Position numbers and translations under genes: made by a program. This document shows, piece after piece, positions 53,661 through 64,000 of a DNA stretch of 64,000 nt (positions within the stretch are counted from its first letter, which is position 1; each line of letters opens with the position of its first letter). The stretch comes from Pseudoips prasinana (Eukaryota; Arthropoda; Insecta; Lepidoptera; Nolidae). Where the stretch lies: contig OX621252.1 in the NCBI GenBank assembly GCA_951640165.1, forward strand, positions 8,898,501 to 8,962,500, in the 5' to 3' direction. The notes below the pieces were generated by a model. The model had not been told where the DNA came from and did no database searches. It was given only the letters and a program-made list of their open reading frames with translations.

Positions 53661-54159
53661 GTAGTCCTCACCCGTAAAGTGATCTCTTTATTCGGATGAA
53701 CGAACTGATGATGAAGGAAAATCGATTGTTAACGGTTTTGATTTGATGCAGTAGATAAACACACAGCCTTCAAACTTATACCTAGTACCCCGCTTTTGGT
53801 GTCATCAGTTAAAATCATTCACTCCCGTGACTCGCCTGTCGGCTTTCATTTCGACAGTTTTGTCTCATAACGCCATTGTCAATTTCCGCCATTCGCTCCG
53901 CTTTTCGCAGCTGCCGATACCCAAACCACATCCAAAGTCCTCACGAATCGCTAATTCTCTCAGTCCTCACGGGATTACTCTGCTATAGATGCCAAGATTG
54001 CAAACTTTGGGATTCTATTTGTTTTAGAAAAAGGGAATTTTATAAATTGAACGGTCTAAGGTGTATTGGTACTAGTAAGTAATGGTCAATAGAAATGAGC
54101 TCTATTTTTAAGTCAAGAGTATCCGCGTATTCGCATTTCTCTTACCTTAATGTCTCTTC
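53661..54159. other. Unassigned stretch
   Basis: No gene; the frame at 53876-54082 has no features. Confidence 0.4.
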
Positions 54160-54490
54160 CTAGCCAAATTTTGGCCACGGCGGCGACCAGTCTCAATAGA
54201 GATTAGCTATCTGCATGGGACATATTATAGTGCTCAAGTGTGTGCGTAAACACAGAAGCACTTTCTATTCCATCACTTTCATGATCCGATGGGACGCCTA
54301 GCGACACGACCGGGAAGAGGTCAGGTACAGGCCCGACGGCTTTATGTGCTCTCTACGGGGGTACAATACCGCCAACTCCCAGACTTAAGGCAGATGCAGA
54401 CAATTTTTCTTTTTACAGAATAGTCCCAAAATCTCTTTTGAACCCAGGACCTCTGCGGGTGTACACGCTACCGCTAGACCAACGAGGCAG
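54160..54490 (-). mobile_element. SINE family C, long copy
   Basis: Minus-strand copy: head at 54455-54490 (GCTACCGCTAGACCAACGAG), B box region TTTTGAACCCAGGACC at about 54440, and a long body to TTTTGGCCACGGCGGCGACC at 54172. Confidence 0.7.
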
Positions 54491-54594
54491 TCAACCTTAC
54501 CTTCCTTGTATACCATAGCTATAGGAGTAGGTTATCAATAGTGTCACCACTAAACAAGTAAGTACCACCACTAAACCCGAACAATTTGTAAGTG

Positions 54595-54810
54595 TGCTTA
54601 CTTATGGTATGGGCAGTGGTCAACTGTGACACTACGGTATATCAGAGTTGTTCAAGAGGCCCAGTAACTATTGTCTAATTATTACAACCGGGACCGACAG
54701 AATAGCGTGCTCTCCGAATCACGGAAAGGCTCCGAAATCAAACCACTTTGACAGTCACCATTTATGGACAGACCGCTTAGAGATCAGAGAGAGCAACCAG
54801 CTATAAGCGC
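54595..54810. repeat. Repeat related to 14345-15120
   Basis: TATGGTATGGGCAGTGGTCA, GAGTTGTTCAAGAGGCCCAG, CCGGGACCGACAG and AAATCAAACCACTTTGACAG match the outer parts of the 14-kb repeat, here without the inserted LINE piece. Confidence 0.5.
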
Positions 54811-55539
54811 GTCCACACAATTATTTATGTTCATCATTTTTTTATACACTCTTTCGTAGCATTTATTATGCTACGAAGTATAGTTTCGTAGCAGCTGTAC
54901 CTACGACTAGCGTTTTCTTGCATTGAAATGGGAATATGTTCTTTATTGTGGAGGCAATAAGAAGAAAGTTGAATGAATAAAATTATAATTATTGAGACGT
55001 ACGCTCACGTGTTGAAGTAATACAAACGGCTGTACACAATCAATGTCTGCTTGTATCTCGATAGTGGCACGTACACGAGAGAAAGTCAAAAATAGGGGCA
55101 TTACGCTTTTTCCTCACGTGGCCACAAAGGAAATTGGTGTATAGAAGTTCTTTAACTTCATAGAGCTGTGAATAAGCTACCAGTAAACTTAATGTTAAAG
55201 AATAAAAAATAGAGCTGCTTAGCTTAAAGAAATATGGATATACGCGCTTTTTGGGTCGGAGTCTGAATCCACCACTGCTATCTTTACATGATTTCACACA
55301 GTTCAACCATGCTCTCAGAGTTGACCTAGCACTAAGTTCGAATCCTATTACAAGGTAGATACTAATTTACACTAATGGTTGAACTAGAATATCTAAGCTA
55401 CATTTCGCTTTCACAAAAACATTCAATAAAAAAGTTCTAGACTGCTCTGTTTCGTTTTTTATCAGCGTTTTTTATGCTACAATGACATCACGGCTCCAAA
55501 AAGCAAGAAACACGGGTTCAATAAAATTTTCATCTGTCG
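54811..55539. other. Unassigned stretch
   Basis: No gene. TTTCGTAGCATTTATTATGC and CTACGAAGTATAGTTTCGTA at about 54853-54892 form small inverted repeats. Confidence 0.4.
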
Positions 55540-55700
55540 ATACGAGTGGATCCGCGATGTCCGGCCGGGTACATATTAATGAGAGCAGGTAGCAGCGGGG
55601 GTTGGATGGGGGGAGGGGGTTCGCGATGGTTGTTATAGCAACGCGACGCGGCCTCGGGCGCGGTATTACAATGAAGGCTGCGATACTTGCGGATCAGGGA
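55540..55700. promoter_or_regulatory. GC-rich island with an X-box-like site
   Basis: A single-copy GC patch (GGATGGGGGGAGGGGGTTCG, GACGCGGCCTCGGGCGCGGT). GTTGTTATAGCAAC (55629-55642) resembles the RFX X-box (GTNRCC-N-RGYAAC) with two mismatches in the left half. Function inferred. Confidence 0.3.
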
Positions 55701-55764
55701 GTAGTGTTGAGCCTTGGAATGGAGAATATTAGGAATCGTGTTCAATAATGATTTACTGTCCTCC

Positions 55765-55880
55765 TATTAGAATGTGTGGCCATAGTGGCTAGTCTTAATG
55801 GAGACAAACCATCTGGGTAGGACAAATTATAGTGCACAAGTGTGAGTGACACAGAGGATCTTAGCCAAACTGGTGGAATA
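55765..55880 (-). mobile_element. SINE family C, tail-side fragment
   Basis: GGCCATAGTGGCTAGTCTTA and GACAAATTATAGTGCACAAG match the distal body at 6725-6790. Confidence 0.5.
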
Positions 55881-55894
55881 AAGTTGTTATCGGT

Positions 55895-56165
55895 ATCAGC
55901 TCAGCTAATGACAACAGTTCGTGACCACGTGACTTTTATGAAAGTTAAGTTGCTATATTGATAGGACAAAAAGCTTAAGGTTACATAAATAGCAATGGAG
56001 GGCAGGGCTATGCTCAAAGTTTTCCTGTGAGATCTAAAAAACGAGAGTCTTAAGAGGCAGCTGCATGTGGGTAGCCCAAAAGCGGCCATTATGAAACTCC
56101 TTGGGGTAGGCCTTTGTCTAGTAGCGGACCTCTATCGGCTGACATGATGGTAATGACAATGATAG
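55895..56165 (+). mobile_element. RTE LINE 3' end, internally deleted
   Basis: AGGGCTATGCTCAAAGTTTT (compare 12766) jumps to the terminal GGGGTAGGCCTTTGTCTAGT and CGGCTGACATGATGGTAATG, skipping about 200 bp of the reference. Confidence 0.65.
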
Positions 56166-56519
56166 ATTGTGACCTGAACAAAGACGACTTAAACGCCGCT
56201 TACTTGGTAATTTAAAACTCACAAAAATTCACGTACAGTCATACAAATTCTACTACTAAGGTACTATTACTAAGGTTATCGTCAGATTTTTCAAGTTGAC
56301 TGGCAGATCTTTCTTCGCGCAATGATGTAGATGCTATTGGACATAGAATCTGGGGTCTCATCTTAGACAAAACATTTTCCATTATTATGTACTATTTGTA
56401 GGTATATTTAGCAACCGAATATTATTAAGTGATATTTTTTTACAAACATATAATAACAAGGCAAACGAGTCACCTGATGGTAAGATTGTTCCTAGATATA
56501 TTGTCCCTAGATATATATA

Positions 56520-56620
56520 TCAAATTTTATCGATTTTCAACTCTATCACAAGAGAATAAGGTCACTCTCAATTGGGGAAATTTGACAGATTGGGGTACCT
56601 TGATGTACTGGCGTCTGTAC
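56520..56620 (+). mobile_element. MITE-2, left-truncated copy
   Basis: Interior GATTTTCAACTCTATCACAA and right end GACAGATTGGGG then GGCGTCTGTAC (56610-56620). The left inverted repeat is missing. Confidence 0.7.
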
Positions 56621-57499
56621 GTTACCGGCCCTTGAGAAAGAAATTGGTGCACTGTCCCTTATAAAATAATTTAAAGATAGACTTCCTGTCTTACTCTGAC
56701 TATAAATTAATTAACGCAAGACCAAGCAATCAAATATCGCTCAGTCGCGTGCTCGCGAACTGTTGTCATTAGCCGAGAGGATAGCGTTTACTATTCTAAT
56801 CCACCAGTCTGGCTAAGATACGGGTCAATTTGATCACGTCTTACTCATTAAAAAATCATAAATTCTTACTCATAATGCAATAAAATATGAAAGAAACACT
56901 TTATTAATAATTAAGTAAATAAAGTGGGCAAAAACAAGTAAACGATTCCTTTATTAAGATAGGTAAGTACTTTAAAAATCTCTGCTATGTTCACATTCTG
57001 TTAAAAAAAAAGTGAGTATTAACTGTGTGTCTGAGCCACGGCGCTACCCTACTGACACCACCCTAGCCGCGTTACTCGGGCGGGTGGGGGTGGTACGTGC
57101 CACGACAAAAAACCCGCCGCTGACCCCAGTCCGGCCGACATAAAGCGCCAGAGAGCGTAATAAGTAGAGTAGCGCTTTCACTTTGTTTGCAAGAAAGACG
57201 ACGCCGAATTTTGGGAGCCGAATTTTTTGTATATACAGGGTAAGTTATACAGGGATTAAAATATGATCGGCTCCTATTCCTTGGACACTGAGAATATTCT
57301 AGTAGAGATATATAAAATGGGTTACCAAAATAATACACCAGGTGAGTTATGATGTGATGGTGAGGCTATCTTGTTCATTAGACTGATTAGAGCAAATGAC
57401 TAAAGCAGCGTCAGCCAAGAGCTAAACTACAATTTTTTTATTTGATATCATTGAGGAAACAACAGATACATTTTATAGTTACAAAGTTCTCAATCGCCA
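56621..57499. other. Unassigned stretch with a GC-rich patch
   Basis: 57045-57215 is GC-rich (CGGGCGGGTGGGGGTGGTAC) and single-copy, possibly regulatory. The minus-strand frame at 57072-57338 crosses it without features. Confidence 0.35.
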
Positions 57500-57640
57500 C
57501 AAATAAAAATTCATTTATGCAACAATATAATATAAATGGCTAACTGTTGTGTATACCTAATCTATTAAGTTATTGTAAGCTGTTGGTCTTCCTAATAATG
57601 TTAAATAAATAAATAAAAATAAATAAAATAAAAGGACAGA
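57500..57640 (+). mobile_element. LINE 3' end with AAATAAAT tail
   Basis: CTGTTGGTCTTCCTAATAAT and AAATAAATAAATAAAAATAA, a tail typical of lepidopteran LINE 3' ends. No ORF. Confidence 0.4.
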
Positions 57641-60310
57641 ATAAGAAAATATAGACATTTTTTTGGTAGCACCTTTTTTATAATTTCTAAATTACGGTAG
57701 CTAAGATAAAGGTTTAGCTTATTATTAGGTTTGGGACTATAAAGTGTTGTCAAGTTTACGAGATCTTTTAATGTGAGTATGTTTGCTTTCATTTTAAATG
57801 GATAACTAAATTAACCTCATCTTGTCACACACTCACGTTTACGTTTGCAAAATATTTCTGCAAAAATAATGCTGAATCAAAATTGTGCCATAATCTCACT
57901 ATAACAAATCTTTTTATGAAGAGCACACTTAGCCATAATCGTGTCATAACACACATATCTTATAATTTAAAGTAATCATTCATTAAGGAAGCCATTAATG
58001 TGCATTTATTATTTTTATTTATCCATGTACGAGTTAAAATATATTGAATGTTTGATTCAGAGTTAACCGTTCAATTTATTTCTCTATACTATTCGCATGT
58101 ATCGACCTCCAGTGAAAATTGTTTTTGCTTTCTGTTACAATAAACTTATGTCATTTCGCACCAAATTCTTTAAGAAGTCATTAATATTCATCACAAGAAT
58201 AAGGTAATTGTTCTAAATAGTTAACCAGTATGCAACTATGCCGTTTGCTATCCACAAAATTGGAAAAGCGTTTTTATAATTACGCCGAATTCGTCCAAGT
58301 AGTCCACCACTAGTAATAAGCTCCCCTTTGCTTGCGTTGCTTTCTGTCACAAATGGTGCTCGAAGGAACGCACGTTCGCGCGCTCTAATTTCGACGCGAT
58401 CGGATCGTTTCGCTGAACGACTCCACTCCGCTATTGATTCGATATTGCTTGTTATCTGAATCCAAAGTTACGTCACTAGGACGCAATTATTTTGATGTAG
58501 AATTAGAACAGAGTGTGGGTTTTATTGGGAAATTAGTAACAACTTTATAGAATTCGCAAACATCTTGACCTGTCTTCTTTCGGTCTATAATGATGAAAGA
58601 CTTAGCGAATAAGTAATACCGTTAATTATAGCTAGGTACAATGTATGCTTCAAAATATCCATTACAAACCATATAAAGAAGATAAATTAGTCCATCCGAT
58701 TGCTACCAAACTTTACAGGATCACCTAGGCTTAGAATGAAGATTTAATATAAAGGCGCTAAAAGCCAGTTGCGCTCACCGACGACATATAAGTGATCGGC
58801 GAGGTACGCTGACAGCCTATAGATGGGTGGCCACCTAAGTAGTTTAATTTCTGTGCGTCTCCGTGCTTCGGGGTGTCAGTCCCGGTTGTTGTCTAGCTTA
58901 TTTTTGTCACTATCATTGGAATCTATTTTTTTATAATTCTTAGCAGAATCTTTGAATTGTGTTGTTAACGTTATGTTGCCTAGAGTTAATACGTAAACTA
59001 TGACTACATTTTATGTACCTACGTCATGGACTATTATAAGTATGAAAACAATACAGTAATATATAATAATAATTTAAAAATAATGAGTTGACTAATTGCC
59101 GTTTTAATGTAACACCGATATTGTAACGTCACACATTAAGAGGCTGATAACATCAAATTTTATCGTCTCATGAAATCTTCGCCCGTAAAAGATAACAATT
59201 ACAGGTTAAAATGGAGTCAACATAAACAATCTAAACTAATTAGGAACCAAGTAAAAAACCAGGTAAAATTGACCCAAAGTACCAATTTTGGACAAAACAT
59301 GAACTTTTTGACAACATTTTTTTTGTAATTAAAAAATAAATGTTGTCTTTGAATAGTCAAAAAGTAAACATATAAAATAACAGTTTATATTAAATGTTAT
59401 TTACTTGATATTCCTTTGTTCTAACCAATTTGTAGAAATGACTGCGATTTTTTTCTGTCGTGGAAAGTATACGAATCTTATTTTGAGATAAATGAAATTG
59501 TTTAAAATATAGTCATATTTGAAATATTTTTAACCAGTAAATCGACTAGTAGGTATTAGTTGTTTTTTTATCGATAAATATATAATCGAATTGGGCCAAT
59601 ATAGAATCGAATAGTAAAAACAGCCCTTGAAAGCCCCTGAAACAACTGGTGGAAATCAACTAACGGAAAACCATCATGGCTGTGTAAGTTCAAGTTAAAC
59701 TCAGTAGCTTAACTCAAACTTACACGGCATAAAATCGAAAAATCAATCATTTTAAAACATCATGTTATCAATTAGGTAACTATCTGTGATTTTTCTGGCC
59801 AACATTGTGGAGGCCAATGTCTACGTTATCATGCTATAATCGCAGGAAAAGGGCATATATCCTCAATTATAATAACTTGCCAAGTTAAAAACATTTACAC
59901 GTGGAGGAAAAAATGTACTTAGTGAATGTTCTACGTCAGGAAACGTCTGACGTACATACGTCCTGACGTAAGAGGCGTTATTTCATCACGTGGCCAAGCT
60001 GTTTTGTATTTATATAAAACATTTTCGTTGAATTTGAATAGGAATAAGCTTCGATTCGAATCAAATCGTTATTGATATATTTCCCGCCAATTAAGACGTC
60101 AAATAACGTTGTAATTTTAGAATGAACTTGAAGAATAGCGAGTGGAGTATACTGGTTTACAAAATTGAAGGAATTGTATGTGCCATGCCATCTTAAAGCG
60201 GTAATAATGAAGCAAGCAGAGTACGCAGTGCAACCTGGCTTCAGTTAATAACCCAAGAGAGATTTTATAAGTAACGTTTAATCAGCTTATATCTTAGTAT
60301 TTTGTATAAA
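57641..60310. other. Long stretch without recognised genes
   Basis: AT-rich, mostly single-copy. A GC-richer patch at 58330-58450 (CGCACGTTCGCGCGCTCTAA) might be regulatory. A hairpin at 59682-59725 pairs GTGTAAGTT-AGTTAA with its reverse complement. At 59930-59975 ACGTCAGGA and TCCTGACGT are inverted, with further TGACGT words between. Confidence 0.45.
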
Positions 60311-60318
60311 TGTTTCTG

Positions 60319-60448
60319 CTACAGCATCAAGCTACCCCAATCTGACAAATTTCCCCAATTAAAACTGAACCTTATGCTTATGTGATAAAGTTGAAAATCT
60401 ATAAAAGGAATTTGACAGATTGGGGTAGCTGGATGTGCTGGCGTCTGT
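60319..60448 (+). mobile_element. MITE-2, copy with worn left end
   Basis: CAAGCTACCCCAATCTGACA left inner arm, AAGTTGAAAATCTATAAAAG interior, and right end CTGGCGTCTGTA. The left terminal ACGCCAG is lost. Confidence 0.75.
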
Positions 60449-60734
60449 ACATATGTATTATTGCAGTTTCCAAACAGATATATTGCTTTCAATACAATTT
60501 GATTCAATTTATTTGAGTTAATTCTAACCTTTGTCTCATTTAATAATTCATAACTTACAGCTTTTGTTTAATGGGGCTCGGGGTCTTTAATTTATGTCAG
60601 GTTAGGTTATTTTGATAGACGCTCGGGTAGCTCTTCTATCGTTAAATGTATCGATATATAGGTAAAATATAATATATAATGGTTTATATTTTTAAGTTTG
60701 AACCTACACTATCGCATCTTCCAACTTTGATTAG

Positions 60735-60870
60735 TCCGTTGTCTAGTGGTTAATGACTCTTGACTGCTAATTCAGATGTCGTAGGTTCTATCGCTACCCA
60801 GAACAAAAATTCTGTGATGAGCATGATTATTTGTTCTGTGTTTGATGTATTACTATTTATAACCGGACGG
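60735..60870 (+). mobile_element. tRNA-derived SINE-like sequence
   Basis: TAGTCCGTTGTCTAGTGGTT (A-box-like), a decayed B box (GGTTCTATCGC), then TCTGTGATGAGCATGATTAT, which resembles the body start of family A (TGTGATGAGCACGAATAT). A single copy in the window. Confidence 0.5.
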
Positions 60871-62400
60871 CGGAAGGCTTATAAAAGTACAGGTTCAACC
60901 AGGTATGATTAGTAGGTACATACATTCCAAAAAAGATTTTATTAGTGCTGCGTTGAGATAGAGTTATGTCAAAAAAACAACAAAAAATAGCATTACTAAT
61001 AGAGGTATTAATTTGTTATATTACGCCCTGTTTTGACAGTTAACAGTTGACTGTATTTCGGTCCTACTTGCAAACCTATACGGACAGGATTTTCGTGAAC
61101 ATTAATATAGGGTATTGTCAACCTATTAAGTCAACTAAATAAATTTAGATAGCTCATACGTATACCTAGAAAGGTATCTGTTGTACATATCAAATCGAAA
61201 TTCATCGCTTTACATATACAATATCACACGAACCGAACACGAAACCATCTCCCCATCCGATACCGAATACACAATATCATAACAAACCAAACATTATCAC
61301 CTGTTCTATCTACACATTACGCTCCAATGCACGGAAACCTTTATCCCTCATAAACACATATAATTTGAGCACTTTAACAACAATCTAACACAGACATCAT
61401 TGGGCCAATAGAGAGCCCATTAACGAAGTTGCAAACCGAGCTCAACAGGTGGCGCCATTCGTTTCAATATCTACAAAACTTTCCGACGCAACTCAATAAA
61501 TCGACCATTTTCAGATGACCTCTACAATGGAAACGACACCCCTCAAAACTTCGCAATTTCAACTAAACACGGGAGGGATAAAAGGCCATTTTAAAGTAGA
61601 CTTTCTTTGCCCTGTTGTTATTATCATTGCCCTTTATGTTTCGTTCCAATTTGAACTTTATATTTGAGAATTAAAAGTTATTTTGTTGTGCGATAATGGG
61701 GTATTATCGTATTCAGCAGTTTAGCGATACGTTTTGTGTTCAAAACGTTTTATAGACATGTTAGTGGTCGTTGAGATCAGCTGTTCGTAAGATGTTTGTT
61801 TCTTTGTAGACACTAAGTTTTTATGTAATGTTAAACCCTTTTTTGTTGGAGGATAAGCTTTGCTTCAGCTTTACTTACTAGTTATTGTATTGTATCTATA
61901 AGTTTACGTAATAAGAAAGGTGTGCTGTATGTAAAAGGAAATAGGTACGTTTGTTATACAAGAAACAATGGACTGTTTGTTATGAAATTTGGGCGGTTTT
62001 GGTGGGTTGTATTTATAGGGCATCTTAACTTAACAAGTTGTTTCGAAAGGTTCTATTTTAGTAACTTAATTTTACCCTATGTTTTGTAAGTCTTACAAGA
62101 ATTCAGAATGCAATGAAAAACATCTGTAAAACATGTTGTAATATCTACTAAATATAGAATGGCAAGGCTTTATAAATTCAGTAACTTCAAGTTCCTTACA
62201 AATAATCCTTAATTCAAAGTTGACCTATTGTTACACCCTTGCTACACAGTTTTCCAAATTTCGTTTGTTAAACACCTTCCTTTTTTTTCTACTTTTGTTT
62301 TAACAAAGACCGCTATTAAGTATTAAAATAGATCACTGTTTCGCAAGTGACTTTACATACATGCAATTAACGGACACAAACAGACCCAGACTTATATAAA
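60871..62400. other. Unassigned stretch
   Basis: No gene. 61380-61600 is single-copy and less AT-rich, with ATTGGGCCAAT and CAACAGGTGGCGCC words that could be regulatory sites. Confidence 0.4.
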
Positions 62401-62403
62401 ACA

Positions 62404-62575
62404 CTAGCTGTGCCCCGCGGTGTTACCCGCGTTAAATTTTATAAATTTTCTTTGCTATAAACCTCACGGAGCCCGAGACCTTTCCAACGAATGCAAAACC
62501 CTGGAAATCGGTTCGTGCGTTCTGGAGTTATAGCGTCAAAGGAAATCCCGACTTATTTTTATATAAAACATATAT
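62404..62575 (-). mobile_element. Helitron-like element, third subfamily
   Basis: The minus-strand end ACAGCTAG (62404-62411 on the plus strand as CTAGCTGT) follows the hairpin CGCGGGTAACACCGCGG. The body (CCTGGAAATCGGTTCGTGCG) differs from the other copies. Confidence 0.6.
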
Positions 62576-62595
62576 TTGTGGATCACACAAGTTTC

Positions 62596-62651
62596 AAATT
62601 CACTCCCCACACAGGACAACTATTTAGTTGTCCTGTGTGGGGAGTGAATTT
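62596..62651. repeat. Perfect 27-bp palindrome
   Basis: Arms 62596-62622 and 62625-62651 (starting AAATTCACTCCCCACACAGG) are exact reverse complements with a 2-nt spacer. The words GGACAACTA and TAGTTGTCC are those of SINE family D. Confidence 0.9.
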
Positions 62652-62895
62652 AAAACACGAGGACGCCGATGTAGTATCAAGGAGACTAACCAGCGCATCA
62701 CATGTAGTCAACTATATTCCGCAGTCTGTATTTTAAAGTAAGTTAATTTGTAATTCCTTTTACTGGAGACTATGAACCTTGTAAGACCCGTGTCTTTAGT
62801 CACGAGTTGCTATCCCATCCCTCCCAACCTGATAACCTCTGGCAAACTTATTCACGTACAAGAATACAACACAACTTATTTAATTAGGATGCGTC

Positions 62896-63639
62896 ATTCT
62901 CCATTCGGTATCCATCATTTTGGGGGGTTTTGCCATAATCACGGTCACCATAGCCTAGTTGGTAGTGCTCCTCCCTACGAAGCTGGTGGTCCTGGGTTCG
63001 AATCCCGGTAAGTGCAAATATTTGTGGGATGAGCACGAATATTTGTTTCTGAGTCATGGATGCTTTCTATGCATATAAGTATTTATCTATCGTCGTATAT
63101 CGTCGCCTGGTACCCATAGTACAAGCTTTGTTTAGTTTGGGGCTAGGATGATCTGTGTGACATTGTCCCTAGATATTATATATTATATTATATATTATAT
63201 TATATAATCGACACGCTTGGCAGACGGGTTAGCAATCGCAGTATGATGGTCATAGTTATCAGAGAAACGCTGTTGCTCATTCTCTGGTATATAGTCCCTC
63301 GGGGCGAGTTATACGCCACCCAGGAAAGAGATGGGGTGGCGATATTCTTTATGGCCGTAACCCACACAGCCAACAAACTGAAGTGGCAGTGGGTGGGGCA
63401 CATAACTTGTAGAACCGACGGCCGTTGGGGCAGAAAGGTTCTTAAGTGGCGACCACGAACCGGAAGACGCAGCGTGGGCAGGCCCCCTACAAGGTGGACC
63501 GACGATCTTGTGCGTGTCGCTGGAAACCGCTGGATGCGAATACCGCAAGACTGGCAAATGTAGAGATCTTTGGCGGAGGCCTTTGTCCAGCAGTGGAAGT
63601 CTTTCGGCTGATATGATAATGATGATGATTCTCCATTCG
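62896..63639 (+). mobile_element. Twin-primed RTE insertion with 12-bp target-site duplication
   Basis: ATTCTCCATTCG flanks the unit (62896-62907 and 63628-63639). Inside, 62908-62940 plus 63210-63376 is the RTE 5' end in antisense, reading from about the ORF start back to the very 5' end. 63370-63627 is the RTE 3' end in sense (LKWQWVGHITCR ... GRPPTRWTDDLVRVAG), with its ATGATG tail. Inverted 5' part joined to sense 3' part inside one duplication is the twin-priming outcome. A SINE later entered the antisense part. Confidence 0.88.
62943..63203 (+). mobile_element. SINE family A, nested in the RTE insertion
   Basis: Full head (CACCATAGCCTAGTTGG, B box GGTTCGAATCC at 62995-63005) and body, AT-rich tail at 63170-63203. 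ATAATC flanks it (62935-62940 and 63204-63209), a short possible target duplication within RTE sequence. Confidence 0.85.
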
Positions 63640-64000
63640 AAAGTCGGCGGTGCCTTGAGATATTACTTAATTTTCTTTTCAATTATCAATAAGTACCTTT
63701 TTCTACTTCGAAGAGAATAAGCTAAAAGCCTCTGTTCGCTCTAGTGTTCAATATCCCTAATGGTTCACATAACAATTGTCATTGAGTGGTCGTTGGGTAC
63801 ACGTGGCGTTTGTAACAGTATCTACGCTTATAAGTAAACAAGTAATATTATATGCCTGTACTCAGTTTACTGTCGAAACTCGTCGGCATAATGATCATTC
63901 ATTTTACAACACCTAGCACCTATCCCATTACTAATAAAAACATTGGCACAGATTATCTTCGGAGACGTTTTGTCATTGTCATTCAAATGTCATTCTACAG
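63640..64000. other. Unassigned right edge
   Basis: No gene or repeat recognised. Confidence 0.5.

Noticed and set aside
1..64000. LTR retrotransposon or integrated virus
   Set aside because: I found no protease, RNase H plus integrase order, primer-binding site with paired LTRs, or capsid-like frame.

Overview
The window looks like AT-rich, gene-poor nuclear DNA of a butterfly or moth. No complete host gene is visible. Nearly everything recognisable is a transposable element: non-LTR retrotransposons (LINEs) of at least five groups, tRNA-derived SINEs, a mariner, a DDE_Tnp_4-type DNA transposon, several small non-autonomous DNA elements, and short pieces ending in the hairpin plus CTAG arrangement of Helitrons. 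The lepidopteran assignment rests on my recognition of repeats common in that order: the GTGCCCCGCGG...ACAGCTAGT family, RTE LINEs with ATGATG tails, and the CAC-CGTAGCCTAGTTGG SINE. It is not based on any host protein.

Layout. 1-3135 is a CR1-like LINE on the minus strand, with ORF2 open to the window edge and ORF1 cut short next to a SINE. 4640-5740 is a CpG-rich island. 6.5-9.3 kb holds LINE, SINE and MITE remnants and an apparently intact mariner (8011-9268). 9955-13118 is a full-length RTE LINE with an 11-bp target-site duplication (TSD) and two small deletions in its RT. 13.8-19.8 kb is an old array with a unit of about 266 bp, split by later insertions, including a Jockey LINE (15692-18946) with an intact 865-residue ORF2. 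20-30 kb is a mosaic of SINE, LINE and Helitron-like fragments with several hairpins. 30822-34609 is a DNA transposon with long inverted repeats and a decayed, spliced DDE_Tnp_4 plus SWIM transposase, followed by a MITE and a 220-bp tandem array.

35.7-39.1 kb is largely repeat-free. 39129-39315 has the look of a promoter and first coding exon (TATA box, GC-rich leader with a small uORF, ATG TCG CCG followed by a GTAAGG splice donor); this is the only hint of a host gene. Further GC-rich islands lie at 40340-40570, 46520-46700 and 55540-55700. 40.8-64 kb is again a repeat mosaic, with a decayed minus-strand LINE (50437-52545) and a twin-primed RTE insertion near the right edge (62896-63639).

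The parts do not form one pathway. They record successive insertions, several of which can be ordered by nesting: mariner into a LINE tail, SINE into a twin-primed RTE, Jockey into a tandem array, SINE beside SINE. I found no CRISPR array, bacterial operon, virus or clearly new system. The most useful leads are the candidate first exon, the DDE_Tnp_4 element with its satellite-like arm, the intact mariner and Jockey, and the twin-primed insertion.
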